Of a stretch of DNA of 49,442 nt, positions 15,138-22,837 are shown piece after piece. Location of the stretch: NCBI GenBank assembly GCA_021798975.1, contig JAJZBJ010000004.1, positions 1 through 49,442 of the forward strand. The letters are read 5' to 3'. A model generated the notes under the pieces. That model saw only the letters and a list, made by a program, of their open reading frames with translations. It was not told the origin of the DNA and did no database searches. This stretch comes from Bacillota bacterium. GTDB lineage: Bacteria > Bacillota > Sulfobacillia > Sulfobacillales > Sulfobacillaceae. Each line of letters begins with the position of its first letter. Position 1 is the first letter of the stretch. The position numbers and the translations under genes are program-made.

Positions 15138-15716
15138 ATGGCCAAGCTGGGGCGCGCGGAACGCCAGCGTCTCTTGCAGGAGCGGATTCGCGAAAATCCT
15201 TTGCAAACAGATGAAGAGTTAGCACATTATTTCGGGGTGAGCGTGCCCACAATCCGTCTGGACCGGTTCCACCTCGGAATTCCGGAACTGCGCTTGCGGT
15301 CGGAAGGTTTGGCGCGGCAGGCGGTGCGCGGTCTGCGCGCCATGGGCAGCCAAGAGATGGTCGGCGATCTCATCGATTTGGATCTGGGCCGCTCCGGCCG
15401 CTCGGTCATGGATACCACGTCGGCGATGGGGTTCGAGAGGACCGGTGTCCTCCGCGGCCACTATATTTTTGCTCAGGCCGATTCGCTGGCTTTGGCGGTG
15501 GTGGACGGCGATGTGGTCCTGACAGGACTGGTTAACGCGAAATATAAGCAGCCGGTGATGGCGGGCGAGCAAATCTGGGCCACCGCTGAGGTGCTGCGCC
15601 ACCTGGGACCCCGATGGGTGGTGCTGGTGGTGAGTACGGTGCGGGATGTTCCGGTGTTTCGAGCCAAGTTTGTCGTGGTGGCCGTGGAACGGGAGAGAGG
15701 GGGTCCGGGTCAATGA
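15138..15716 (+). CDS. fapR: FapR-type regulator of fatty-acid synthesis
   Basis: FapR represses fatty-acid and phospholipid genes and is released by malonyl-CoA or malonyl-ACP. The 192-aa protein has an N-terminal DeoR-like HTH (about residues 8-45, including ENPLQTDEELAHYFGVSVPT and TIRLDRFHLGIPELR) and a C-terminal hot-dog domain (about 80-185, with LVNAKYKQPVMAGEQIWATA) that binds the effector. It leads the plsX-fabH-fabD-fabG operon as in Bacillus, and its stop overlaps the plsX start. Clear aggregate evidence from domain order and context. Confidence 0.93.
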   Translation: MAKLGRAERQRLLQERIRENPLQTDEELAHYFGVSVPTIRLDRFHLGIPELRLRSEGLARQAVRGLRAMGSQEMVGDLIDLDLGRSGRSVMDTTSAMGFERTGVLRGHYIFAQADSLALAVVDGDVVLTGLVNAKYKQPVMAGEQIWATAEVLRHLGPRWVVLVVSTVRDVPVFRAKFVVVAVERERGGPGQ

Positions 15717-16720
15717 GAATGGCAGTCGACGTAATGGGAGGAGACCTGGCCCCAGAGGCGGCCGTTCGCGGTGCTCGGCTCGCGGTCGAAGAACGCCCCG
15801 ATATGCATGTGCTCTTAGTCGGCGACCGTGCGGCCTTGAGTCCGGACGTGGAGCGTTTGGCAACGCATCCGCAGCTGGAGTGGGTGCAGGCCGACGAAAC
15901 CATTGATACGGCGGAGTCGCCCGTGCAGGCCGTACGCCAAAAAGAGGAGTCTTCGCTGGTCAAGACGATTCGGCTGGTTCGCTCGAACAAGGCCGATGCG
16001 GCCATCTCGGCGGGCAACACGGGCGCCTTGATGGCTGCGGGACTCTTTGTGCTGGGGCGGCTCCGAGGGATTGAGCGGCCGGCCCTCACCGCCATTCTGC
16101 CCAGCTTTCACGGGTGGGGGGTGTTGGTTCTGGATGTCGGCGCCAATCTAGATCCGCGGCCTTCGCAACTCTATCAATACGGGGTCATGGGTGCGGTCTA
16201 TTGCCGGGAAGTGTATGGCATCGAAAATCCCCGCGTCGCCCTCCTTAATGTGGGGGTAGAGCCCGAGAAGGGGCCGCCGGTGATACGGGAAGCCCATCAG
16301 TTGCTGGCCTCGGATCCGCAGCTCGCTTTTGTGGGCAATTTGGAGCCCCGGGAATTGCTGCAGGGCCACGCGGATGTGGTGGTGACAGATGGATTTTCGG
16401 GTAACGTGGCGCTTAAGGCCATCGAGGGCACCGCGCGCGACATCTTTCGCGAGGTGCGGGGCGCCCTCTTGGGTAACTGGCGCCGCAAGATCGGCGCCCT
16501 CTTGGTCAAGGACGGTTTTCAAGCTCTAAGAACCCGTTGGGACTATCAGGAGCAGGGCGGCGCACCGCTTTTGGGACTCAATCAAATTGTCTATAAGTGC
16601 CATGGGTCCAGTGATGAGCGAGCCTTTTACCGCACGCTGCTGCGGGGGGATGACTATTGCCGGCACGAATCCCAAGAGCGGATTCGCGAACGCATCAAGG
16701 AAGGAGCCGAAGGACGATGA
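15713..16720 (+). CDS. plsX: Phosphate acyltransferase PlsX
   Basis: PlsX converts acyl-ACP to acyl-phosphate for the PlsY route of phospholipid synthesis, acting at the membrane surface. The 335-aa protein begins MRMAVDVMGGDLAPEA and has the family segments SAGNTGALMAAGLF (about residues 100-113), LDVGANLDPRP, and VVTDGFSGNVALKAIEG. The ATG at 15713 overlaps the fapR stop (ATGA); another ATG at 15719 is possible. fabH follows with the same overlap type. Confidence 0.96.
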   Translation: MRMAVDVMGGDLAPEAAVRGARLAVEERPDMHVLLVGDRAALSPDVERLATHPQLEWVQADETIDTAESPVQAVRQKEESSLVKTIRLVRSNKADAAISAGNTGALMAAGLFVLGRLRGIERPALTAILPSFHGWGVLVLDVGANLDPRPSQLYQYGVMGAVYCREVYGIENPRVALLNVGVEPEKGPPVIREAHQLLASDPQLAFVGNLEPRELLQGHADVVVTDGFSGNVALKAIEGTARDIFREVRGALLGNWRRKIGALLVKDGFQALRTRWDYQEQGGAPLLGLNQIVYKCHGSSDERAFYRTLLRGDDYCRHESQERIRERIKEGAEGR

Positions 16721-17715
16721 CCCGAGCGGTAATGGTGGGACTGGGAACCTACGTCCCGGAGCGCGTTTTGTCGAACCACGATCTCGAACGCATGATGGAT
16801 ACCAACGATGAGTGGATTGTGTCGCGGACAGGCATTCGCGAGCGCCGTTTGGCGCGGGACGACGAGGCGACTTCGGACATGGCGTTTATGGCGTCCGAGC
16901 GGGCGCTTAAGGATGCGGGGGTAGCGGCGGAAGAGATTGACTTCATTTATGTCGCCACCAATACGCCCGACACAGTCTTCCCTTCGACGGCCGCCCGTCT
17001 GCAGGCCCGCCTATCGGATTCGCCCATCCCGGGCGTGGATGTTCAGGCTGGCTGCACCGGATGGATTTATGCCATTGGGATGGCTTCCGCGATGATTCAA
17101 GCGGGCTTGTACCGGCGGGTTTTGGTGGTTGCGTCAGACAAGCTGTCCAGTATTACCGACTACGAGGATCGGTCGACGGCCGTGCTGTTTGGAGACGGGG
17201 CCGGCGCCGTGGTGCTGGAAGCCCGCCCGGATACGGAAGAATACGGAGTGTTGGCCACGTATCTTAATGCGGACGGACGCGGTGCCGAACTGTTGGCGCT
17301 GCCAGCCGGCGGGTCGCGCTGGCCGGCATCCAAGGACACCGTGGACAGCCGGCTGCACTTCTTGAAGATGAGCGGCAATGATGTGTTTCGGTTCGCGGTC
17401 AAGGCGATGCCGGACGCGGTCGAGCAGGGTCTGGCGCGGGCCGGTTTGCGCGTCTCGGACATGGATCTTTTGGTGCCGCATCAGGCGAACCAGCGCATCA
17501 TCGACGCGGCCATGCGGCAGTTCGGCTTGGATGAGACTAAAGTGGTCAAAAACATCGAGCGCTACGGCAACACCTCCGTGGCGTCCATCCCCCTGGCGTT
17601 GGACGAAGTGCGGGCGGAAGGCCGTTTGCAGGACGGGCAGGTTGTGGTGATGGCCGCCTTTGGCGCTGGTCTGACCTGGGGCTCCACCGTGGTCCGCTGG
17701 GGGCGCGGCGTATGA
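16717..17715 (+). CDS. fabH: Beta-ketoacyl-ACP synthase III
   Basis: FabH condenses an acyl-CoA primer with malonyl-ACP to start fatty-acid synthesis. The 332-aa thiolase-fold protein has the catalytic triad: Cys in DVQAGCTGW (about residue 113), His in VPHQANQRI and Asn in YGNTSVAS. The N-terminal DEWIVSRTGIRERR and the GDGAGAVVLE loop are typical. Branched-chain primer preference, common in Gram-positives, cannot be read from sequence alone. The ATG overlaps the plsX stop by 4 nt. Confidence 0.97.
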   Translation: MTRAVMVGLGTYVPERVLSNHDLERMMDTNDEWIVSRTGIRERRLARDDEATSDMAFMASERALKDAGVAAEEIDFIYVATNTPDTVFPSTAARLQARLSDSPIPGVDVQAGCTGWIYAIGMASAMIQAGLYRRVLVVASDKLSSITDYEDRSTAVLFGDGAGAVVLEARPDTEEYGVLATYLNADGRGAELLALPAGGSRWPASKDTVDSRLHFLKMSGNDVFRFAVKAMPDAVEQGLARAGLRVSDMDLLVPHQANQRIIDAAMRQFGLDETKVVKNIERYGNTSVASIPLALDEVRAEGRLQDGQVVVMAAFGAGLTWGSTVVRWGRGV

Positions 17716-18593
17716 CCATTCGGATCGTCACCGACTCCACTGCCGATCTCGACGCGGCGTTCCTGAGCGCCCATGCGGTGACGATGGTGCCTCTGACGGT
17801 CGAGTGGGAAGGTGAGACCTATCAGGATCGCGTTGATCTCGACCCGGTCGAGTTTCTGCAGCGCCTGCCGTCTATGCGGGAGGTGCCGCACACGGCGGCA
17901 CCGTCTCCCGGCGCTTTCCGCGCCGCCTATGACGAGTGTTTGGCGTCCGGAGCCGACGGTGTGCTGTCCATCCACTTGGCGGGAGGACTGTCCGCCACTG
18001 TCCGCTCTGCGGAGGCGGCAGCACGGCTTGTGGACGGGCCTGTCCATGTCGTGGACGCCGGCTCGGCAAGTCTCGGAATCGGCCTCTTGGTATGGTGGGC
18101 CGCCCTCCGCGCCCGGCAGGGGCTGTCGCTGGAGGCCCTGGCGCACGAGGTCGAACAATTGAAAACCCGCCTCTTTGTTCTGACTGCGCCGGTTACGCTG
18201 GAGTACCTCGCCCGTGGAGGGCGCATCGGCCAGGCGGCGCGGCTGGTCGGCACTATTCTCGACATGAAGCCCATTCTCTTGCTGGAGAAGGGATCCGTGC
18301 GGCCCGAGCGCAAGGTGCGGGGCGAGCGACAAATCGTGCCGGCACTCCTTTCTTCATTAAAAGAGCGTGTGCCGGAAGGGACCCCTATGCTGGCCGCTTT
18401 AGGCCACTCGGGGGACCCGGGCCAGCATGAGGCGCTCGTCCAGGAGGTGCGTCAGCGATGGCAGGTGCTGGGGTGGCTGGATGGCGTGATTGGGCCCGTC
18501 ATTTCCTCGCATGCGGGACCCGGCGCCTACGGGCTGATCGCCCTGCCGCTGACCGCGGACGAAGCGCAACGATGGAAGGAGGGGTTGTCATGA
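17712..18593 (+). CDS. DegV family fatty-acid-binding protein (FakB-like)
   Basis: DegV proteins (FakB) bind a fatty acid and present it to the kinase FakA for phosphorylation, feeding exogenous or recycled acids into PlsX/PlsY chemistry. The 293-aa protein has the family pattern: TDSTADLDAAF at the N-terminus, TAAPSPGAF (where TSQPS is common), HLAGGLSATVRSA, and the C-terminal HAGPGAYGL. It sits between fabH and fabD with 4-nt overlaps on both sides, so it is co-translated with synthesis enzymes. No fakA is in the window. The position strongly supports a lipid role. Confidence 0.9.
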   Translation: MTIRIVTDSTADLDAAFLSAHAVTMVPLTVEWEGETYQDRVDLDPVEFLQRLPSMREVPHTAAPSPGAFRAAYDECLASGADGVLSIHLAGGLSATVRSAEAAARLVDGPVHVVDAGSASLGIGLLVWWAALRARQGLSLEALAHEVEQLKTRLFVLTAPVTLEYLARGGRIGQAARLVGTILDMKPILLLEKGSVRPERKVRGERQIVPALLSSLKERVPEGTPMLAALGHSGDPGQHEALVQEVRQRWQVLGWLDGVIGPVISSHAGPGAYGLIALPLTADEAQRWKEGLS

Positions 18594-19522
18594 ATCACTG
18601 GGCCGTGATGTTCCCCGGCCAGGGTTCGCAGTCGGTAGGTATGGGCAAAAAGCTCTATGATCACTACCCTGTCTCGCGGTTGGTGTTCGAGGAGGCCGAC
18701 GACGCACTCGGCTACGCGTTGAGCCAACTAATCTTTGAAGGGCCGGCGGAGCAGTTGGAAGACACCGAGGTTCAGCAGCCCGCCATCTTGGTGGTGAGTG
18801 TGGCGGCTTGGCGGGCCTTGAAGCACGAACGGCCGGATTTCCATCCCCAGGTGGGGATGGGATTGTCCCTGGGGGAATACTCGGCGTATGTGGCCGCTGG
18901 GGCGCTGCCATTCTTTGACGCGGTGCGTCTGACCCGCATCCGCGGCCGTGCCATGCAGAACGCGGTGCCGAAGGGTGTGGGTGGCATGGTGGCGGTGCTG
19001 GGGTTGTCCCAGGACGCGGTCGAACGCATCTGCCAGGAAGCCAGTGCCCAAGGGGTGGTGGACCCGGCCAACTTTAACGCTCCCGGTCAAATCGTCATTT
19101 CGGGCCAAGTGGGCGGTTTGGACGTGGCCGAGCAGCTCATCCGCGAGGCTGGCGGCCGGCCTGTGCGGCTTCCGGTGAGTGCCCCGTTCCACTCGCGGCT
19201 CCTGGAACCCGCCGGAGCGGCGGTAGGCGAGGCGCTGCGGGAGATTAAGCTGGCCCGGGCGGCCTTCCCGGTCATCGCCAATGTGGATGCTGAAGGCTGC
19301 CAGGAGCCGGACGAGATTATCCCCCGCCTGGTCGCACAGGTGTCACGGCCGGTCCGGTTTGAGGCGGGTGTCCGGCGCGCCTTGGCTGATGGTGTGACCC
19401 ACTTCCTGGAGTTGGGACCGGGACGCAGCCTCTCCAGCTTGGTCAAAAAGATTGATCGGCAGGCGAAAGTCGCGGCTGTCGAGGACCCGGAGGGGCTCCA
19501 CAAGGCACTTGAACTGGTCTAG
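18590..19522 (+). CDS. fabD: Malonyl-CoA:ACP transacylase
   Basis: FabD loads malonyl groups onto ACP. The 310-aa protein has FPGQGSQSVGMGK at the N-terminus, the nucleophile elbow GLSLGEYSAY (about residues 89-98; GHSLGE is commoner, the Ser is kept), and the catalytic His in SAPFHSRLL. The C-terminal LELGPGRSLSSLVKKI segment is typical. The ATG at 18590 overlaps the degV stop and has AAGGAGGGG upstream. The end of the gene contains a probable promoter for fabG. Confidence 0.96.
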   Translation: MNHWAVMFPGQGSQSVGMGKKLYDHYPVSRLVFEEADDALGYALSQLIFEGPAEQLEDTEVQQPAILVVSVAAWRALKHERPDFHPQVGMGLSLGEYSAYVAAGALPFFDAVRLTRIRGRAMQNAVPKGVGGMVAVLGLSQDAVERICQEASAQGVVDPANFNAPGQIVISGQVGGLDVAEQLIREAGGRPVRLPVSAPFHSRLLEPAGAAVGEALREIKLARAAFPVIANVDAEGCQEPDEIIPRLVAQVSRPVRFEAGVRRALADGVTHFLELGPGRSLSSLVKKIDRQAKVAAVEDPEGLHKALELV

Positions 19523-19537
19523 GTCGGAGGCTATAAT
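19509..19537 (+). promoter_or_regulatory. Internal sigma-A promoter for fabG-acpP
   Basis: TTGAAC (19509-19514) inside the end of fabD, a 17-nt spacer and a perfect TATAAT (19532-19537) precede fabG by about 57 nt. This would let fabG and acpP be expressed apart from fapR-plsX-fabH-fabD. Confidence 0.75.
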
Positions 19538-19594
19538 AGCAACGAATTGCGGTTGGAGAGCCTCAGCCAAACCTGTCAATCCAAGGAAAGTAGG

Positions 19595-20347
19595 ATGATG
19601 ATGACGATGTCATGGCGTGATAGGGTGGCGTTGGTCACCGGGGGCTCCCGTGGTATTGGTCGCCAGATTGCGTTGAAACTGGCGGAGTCCGGCATGAAAG
19701 TGGCCGTGAACTACCGCGGCAACCAAGAGGCGGCCCAGGAAACGGATGAGCTGATCCGCCAAGCCGGCGGCGACAGCTTCATCATCCCTTCGGATGTTTC
19801 CGATATCACTCAAGCCCAATCTCTCATCGATACCGTTCTCGGGCATTGGGGGCGTCTTGACGTGTTAGTCAACAACGCCGGCATTGCTCGGGATACGCTC
19901 CTGTTGCGCATGAAGGATGACGACTGGAGCGACGTCATTCAAACCGACTTGACCAGTGTATTTGCTTGTACGCGGGCAGCCATCAAGCCGATGATGAAGC
20001 AACGCTTTGGCCGCATTGTCAGTATCTCGTCCATTGCGGGGATACTGGGAAACGCAGGACAAGCCAACTATGCAGCGGCCAAGGCCGGTGTGATTGGGTT
20101 TACGCGATCGGTAGCGCGGGAAATGGCTTCGCGCAACATCACAGCCAACGTGGTAGCGCCCGGGTTGGTTGAGACCGATCTCACCCAACATATGTCCCCA
20201 GACGCTTTTCAGGCCCTTGTCAAGCAGGTGCCGTTGGGGCGTGCCGGTCGGCCGGAAGAGGTGGCCGATGCGGTCTGGTACCTGATTGGAGCTGAGTATG
20301 TGACTGGCCAAACGCTGGTTGTTGACGGCGGATTGGTCATGGACTAG
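19595..20347 (+). CDS. fabG: 3-oxoacyl-ACP reductase
   Basis: FabG reduces 3-oxoacyl-ACP with NADPH. The 250-aa short-chain dehydrogenase has the nucleotide motif TGGSRGIGR (about residues 15-23), NNAGIARD, and the catalytic Ser-Tyr-Lys set (VSISSIAG, then NYAAAKAG). The C-terminal LVVDGGLVMD is typical. Three ATG codons in a row begin at 19595, after AAGGAAAG; the first is used here but 19598, 19601 or 19607 cannot be excluded. It has its own upstream promoter. Confidence 0.96.
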   Translation: MMMTMSWRDRVALVTGGSRGIGRQIALKLAESGMKVAVNYRGNQEAAQETDELIRQAGGDSFIIPSDVSDITQAQSLIDTVLGHWGRLDVLVNNAGIARDTLLLRMKDDDWSDVIQTDLTSVFACTRAAIKPMMKQRFGRIVSISSIAGILGNAGQANYAAAKAGVIGFTRSVAREMASRNITANVVAPGLVETDLTQHMSPDAFQALVKQVPLGRAGRPEEVADAVWYLIGAEYVTGQTLVVDGGLVMD

Positions 20348-20420
20348 AGGACTTGCTCTCCGGCTTCGGCCGCAGGGTTCGCACCGGCAGGGTTGAAACT
20401 ACTTTAAGGGAGTGGGATTT

Positions 20421-20663
20421 GTGGCGACTAAGGAACAGATTTTTGACAAGGTGAAAGAAATTATCGTCGATCAGTTGGGTGTGGAGGAAGAAGAGGTCAC
20501 TCTCGAATCGTCCTTTATTGAAGATCTGGGAGCGGACAGCCTGGACATCGTCGAACTGATTATGGCTCTCGAAGAAGAGTTCGGTTTGGAGATTCCGGAT
20601 GACGAGGCGGAGAAAATTTCCAACGTGAACGACGCCGTCGAGTACATTCGCGAAAATTCGTAA
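20421..20663 (+). CDS. acpP: Acyl carrier protein
   Basis: The 80-aa acidic protein carries the growing fatty acid on a 4'-phosphopantetheine attached to Ser in [13 protein letters not shown]. Helix pattern and length are typical. The GTG at 20421 is chosen since AAGGGAG lies 9 nt upstream; an in-frame GTG at 20412 overlaps that site. A short terminator-like hairpin follows, which could keep acpP transcripts in excess over fabF. Confidence 0.97.
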   Translation: MATKEQIFDKVKEIIVDQLGVEEEEVTLESSFIEDLGADSLDIVELIMALEEEFGLEIPDDEAEKISNVNDAVEYIRENS

Positions 20664-20674
20664 GGGGGCGGAAG

Positions 20675-20693
20675 GTCCCCTTGGGGACTTTTT
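20675..20693 (+). terminator. Short terminator or attenuator between acpP and fabF
   Basis: GTCCCC (20675-20680) pairs with GGGGAC (20683-20688), followed by five T residues. The stem is short (5-6 bp), so termination is probably partial. Confidence 0.6.
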
Positions 20694-20723
20694 GCCCGAT
20701 GGAGAGGAGATCGACAGATTTCC

Positions 20724-21956
20724 ATGGAGCGCGTTGTTGTCACTGGAATGGGTGTTGTCAGCCCCGTAGGGATCGGGCTGGAAGCCTTTTGGGAGGGAAT
20801 TACCAAAGGCGAGAGTGCAGTCGGTCCTGTACAGAAGTATGACCTAAGCGACTATCCGACGCGCATTGCCGCAGAAGTTCGTAACTTTGACGCACAACAG
20901 TACCTCGACCGCAAAGAGTCCCGGCACATGGACCGGTTTGTTCAGTTTGCCGTGGCGGCCGCGGAGGAGGCTTGGCAGGACGCCGGGATTGGTGACCAGG
21001 TTGACCCAGACCGCGCCGGCGTTGTGGTGGGCAATGGCATTGGCGGCATGCAGACGTTAACAGAACAGCACCAGGTCTTGTTGGAGCGCGGGCCCTCCCG
21101 TGTTAACCCGTTCTTTATTCCTAAGATGATAGGCAATATTGCCGGGGGGCAGCTGGCAATTCGGCTCAATCTGCGCGGACCCAACGAGACCGTGGTAACG
21201 GCCTGTGCGTCATCCGGCAATGCTATCGGTTCAGGCCTGCGCGCCATTCAGCACGGCGAAGCGGATGTCATGTTGGTCGGGGGAACGGAAGCCGCGTTAA
21301 TCCCCTTGGCCTTTGCTGGTTTCTGCTCGATGAAGGCGATGTCGACTCGCAACGATGACCCCCAGCATGCCAGCCGGCCGTTTGACCGCGACCGGGATGG
21401 CTTTGTGATGGGTGAAGGGGCGGGCTTTCTTGTGCTGGAAAGTCTCAGTCATGCGGAAGCGCGCGGCGCCGCCCACATTTATGCGGAGATGGCCGGTTAT
21501 GGCCGATCCTCCGATGCGTATCACGTCGTAGAACCGCACCCCGAGGGCGAGGGAGCGTCCCATGCCATGGTCCGGGCCCTGAAGGATGCCAACATGCGGC
21601 CCGAGGATATCGGATACATTAATGCCCATGGCACCTCGACTCCTAAGGGAGATGTGGCCGAGACGCTGGCGATTAAGCGGGTCTTTGGGGACTACGCCAG
21701 TCGGTTGGCGGTATCGTCGACCAAATCCTCGACGGGGCATTTGCTGGGGGCTGCGGGCGCGGTGGAGATGATCGCTTCCATCTTAGCCTTGAAGTATCAG
21801 ATCCTGCCGCCCACCATCAACTTGGAAAACCCGGATCCGGATTGCGACCTGTACTATGTGCCGAATAAGCCGGAGGAACGCCGCCTGCATGCGGTGATGT
21901 CCAACGCCTTCGGTTTTGGCGGACAAAATGCCAGCCTGATTGCGCGGGAGTTCTAG
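20724..21956 (+). CDS. fabF: Beta-ketoacyl-ACP synthase II
   Basis: FabF elongates acyl-ACP with malonyl-ACP. The 410-aa protein has the active Cys in VVTACASSGNAIG (about residue 161), the two active-site His in NAHGTSTPKGD and KSSTGHLLGAAGA, and the C-terminal SNAFGFGGQNAS. Length is normal for the family. It lies 60 nt after acpP beyond a weak hairpin, and rnc follows after 3 nt. Confidence 0.97.
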   Translation: MERVVVTGMGVVSPVGIGLEAFWEGITKGESAVGPVQKYDLSDYPTRIAAEVRNFDAQQYLDRKESRHMDRFVQFAVAAAEEAWQDAGIGDQVDPDRAGVVVGNGIGGMQTLTEQHQVLLERGPSRVNPFFIPKMIGNIAGGQLAIRLNLRGPNETVVTACASSGNAIGSGLRAIQHGEADVMLVGGTEAALIPLAFAGFCSMKAMSTRNDDPQHASRPFDRDRDGFVMGEGAGFLVLESLSHAEARGAAHIYAEMAGYGRSSDAYHVVEPHPEGEGASHAMVRALKDANMRPEDIGYINAHGTSTPKGDVAETLAIKRVFGDYASRLAVSSTKSSTGHLLGAAGAVEMIASILALKYQILPPTINLENPDPDCDLYYVPNKPEERRLHAVMSNAFGFGGQNASLIAREF

Positions 21957-21959
21957 CTC

Positions 21960-22670
21960 ATGGCAGAATCGAGCCTCTCGTCGCGGATTCACGATGGCGC
22001 CTTGTTGCGTCAGGCCCTGACCCATTCCTCGTATGCCAATGAAGGATATCGGAAGGAAATCCACAACGAGCGGTTGGAGTTTCTCGGTGACGCGGTGTTG
22101 CAACTAGTCGTCACGGAATGGCTTTTTGCCAAGAATCCCGGGTGGACGGAAGGCCAATTAAGCCAGGCCCGCGCCGCCATCGTCTGCGAGGCCACCTTGG
22201 CTGAAGCGGCAGAGAGTCTTCGTGTCGGGCCCCAGTTGAGGCTGGGCCGGGGCGAGGAGCGCAGCGGGGGCCGCAAGAAGCCCTCGCTATTGGCCGATGC
22301 CATGGAAGCCATCATTGGCGCGTGTTACCTCAGCGAAGGGTTTGAGGCGTCCAAGGCGTTTGTTCTGGAAACGTTGGCCTTCGCGCTCAACACCGTCGAG
22401 GGCCGGGAGGCGGGCCGGGACCACAAGACCGCTTTGAACGATTGGCTCAGACGGCGGGGCAAAGAGGCCAGCTATCAGGTGGTGGGCTCGTATGGACCAG
22501 ACCACGCCAAAACCTTTGAGGTCGAGGTGCTGGTAAGCGGTGAGCCCCAAGGCCGGGCGATTGGCCGGAGCAAGAAGGAAGCCGAGCAGCAGGCGGCGCG
22601 GCAACTGCTGAAGGAATTGGCTGCTGCGGCGTCCACGGAAGTGCCCGGGGCCCTGCATCCGGAGGCGTAA
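21960..22670 (+). CDS. rnc: Ribonuclease III
   Basis: RNase III cleaves double-stranded RNA, including rRNA precursors. The 236-aa protein has the signature NERLEFLGDAVLQL (about residues 37-50) with the catalytic acidic residues, the second acidic cluster LADAMEAIIGACYL, and a C-terminal dsRNA-binding domain (about 160-225, ending IGRSKKEAEQQAARQLLKEL). It follows fabF by 3 nt, the conserved fab-rnc-smc-ftsY order of Gram-positives. Here gadB and other genes are inserted between rnc and smc. Confidence 0.96.
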   Translation: MAESSLSSRIHDGALLRQALTHSSYANEGYRKEIHNERLEFLGDAVLQLVVTEWLFAKNPGWTEGQLSQARAAIVCEATLAEAAESLRVGPQLRLGRGEERSGGRKKPSLLADAMEAIIGACYLSEGFEASKAFVLETLAFALNTVEGREAGRDHKTALNDWLRRRGKEASYQVVGSYGPDHAKTFEVEVLVSGEPQGRAIGRSKKEAEQQAARQLLKELAAAASTEVPGALHPEA

Positions 22671-22691
22671 AGCAGGACAGTCTGGTGCCGA

Positions 22692-22729
22692 GGGCGCCGA
22701 GACCCGGATGATTCCCGGGTCCGGCGCCC
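22692..22729. terminator. Long GC-rich hairpin after rnc
   Basis: GGGCGCCG and GACCCGG (22692-22707) pair with CCGGGTC and CGGCGCCC (22715-22729), interrupted by one bulged A. There is no clear T-run, but it lies exactly at the end of the rnc operon. Confidence 0.6.
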
Positions 22730-22765
22730 TTCCTCGTGGGATTCGAACCCTGATCTCCCAGCGTC

Positions 22766-22776
22766 TGGTATATAAT
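22766..22776 (+). promoter_or_regulatory. Probable extended -10 promoter of gadB
   Basis: TGGTATATAAT (22766-22776) has a TATAAT and a TG suited to an extended -10. No good -35 is seen at 16-18 nt, which could mean activator dependence. It lies about 60 nt before the gadB ATG. Confidence 0.5.
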
Positions 22777-22837
22777 GGGGGCAATTCGCCTGCCCTTAGG
22801 GCGGTCGGGTTGCCATTGTTCGTAAGGGAGGGGTTTC

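Noticed and set aside
22735-22765. A tRNA-like T-arm (minus strand GGGTTCGAATCCC) after rnc
   Set aside because: Only 3 bp of the T-stem pair, and no acceptor, D- or anticodon arms can be found around it. At most it is a tRNA remnant.
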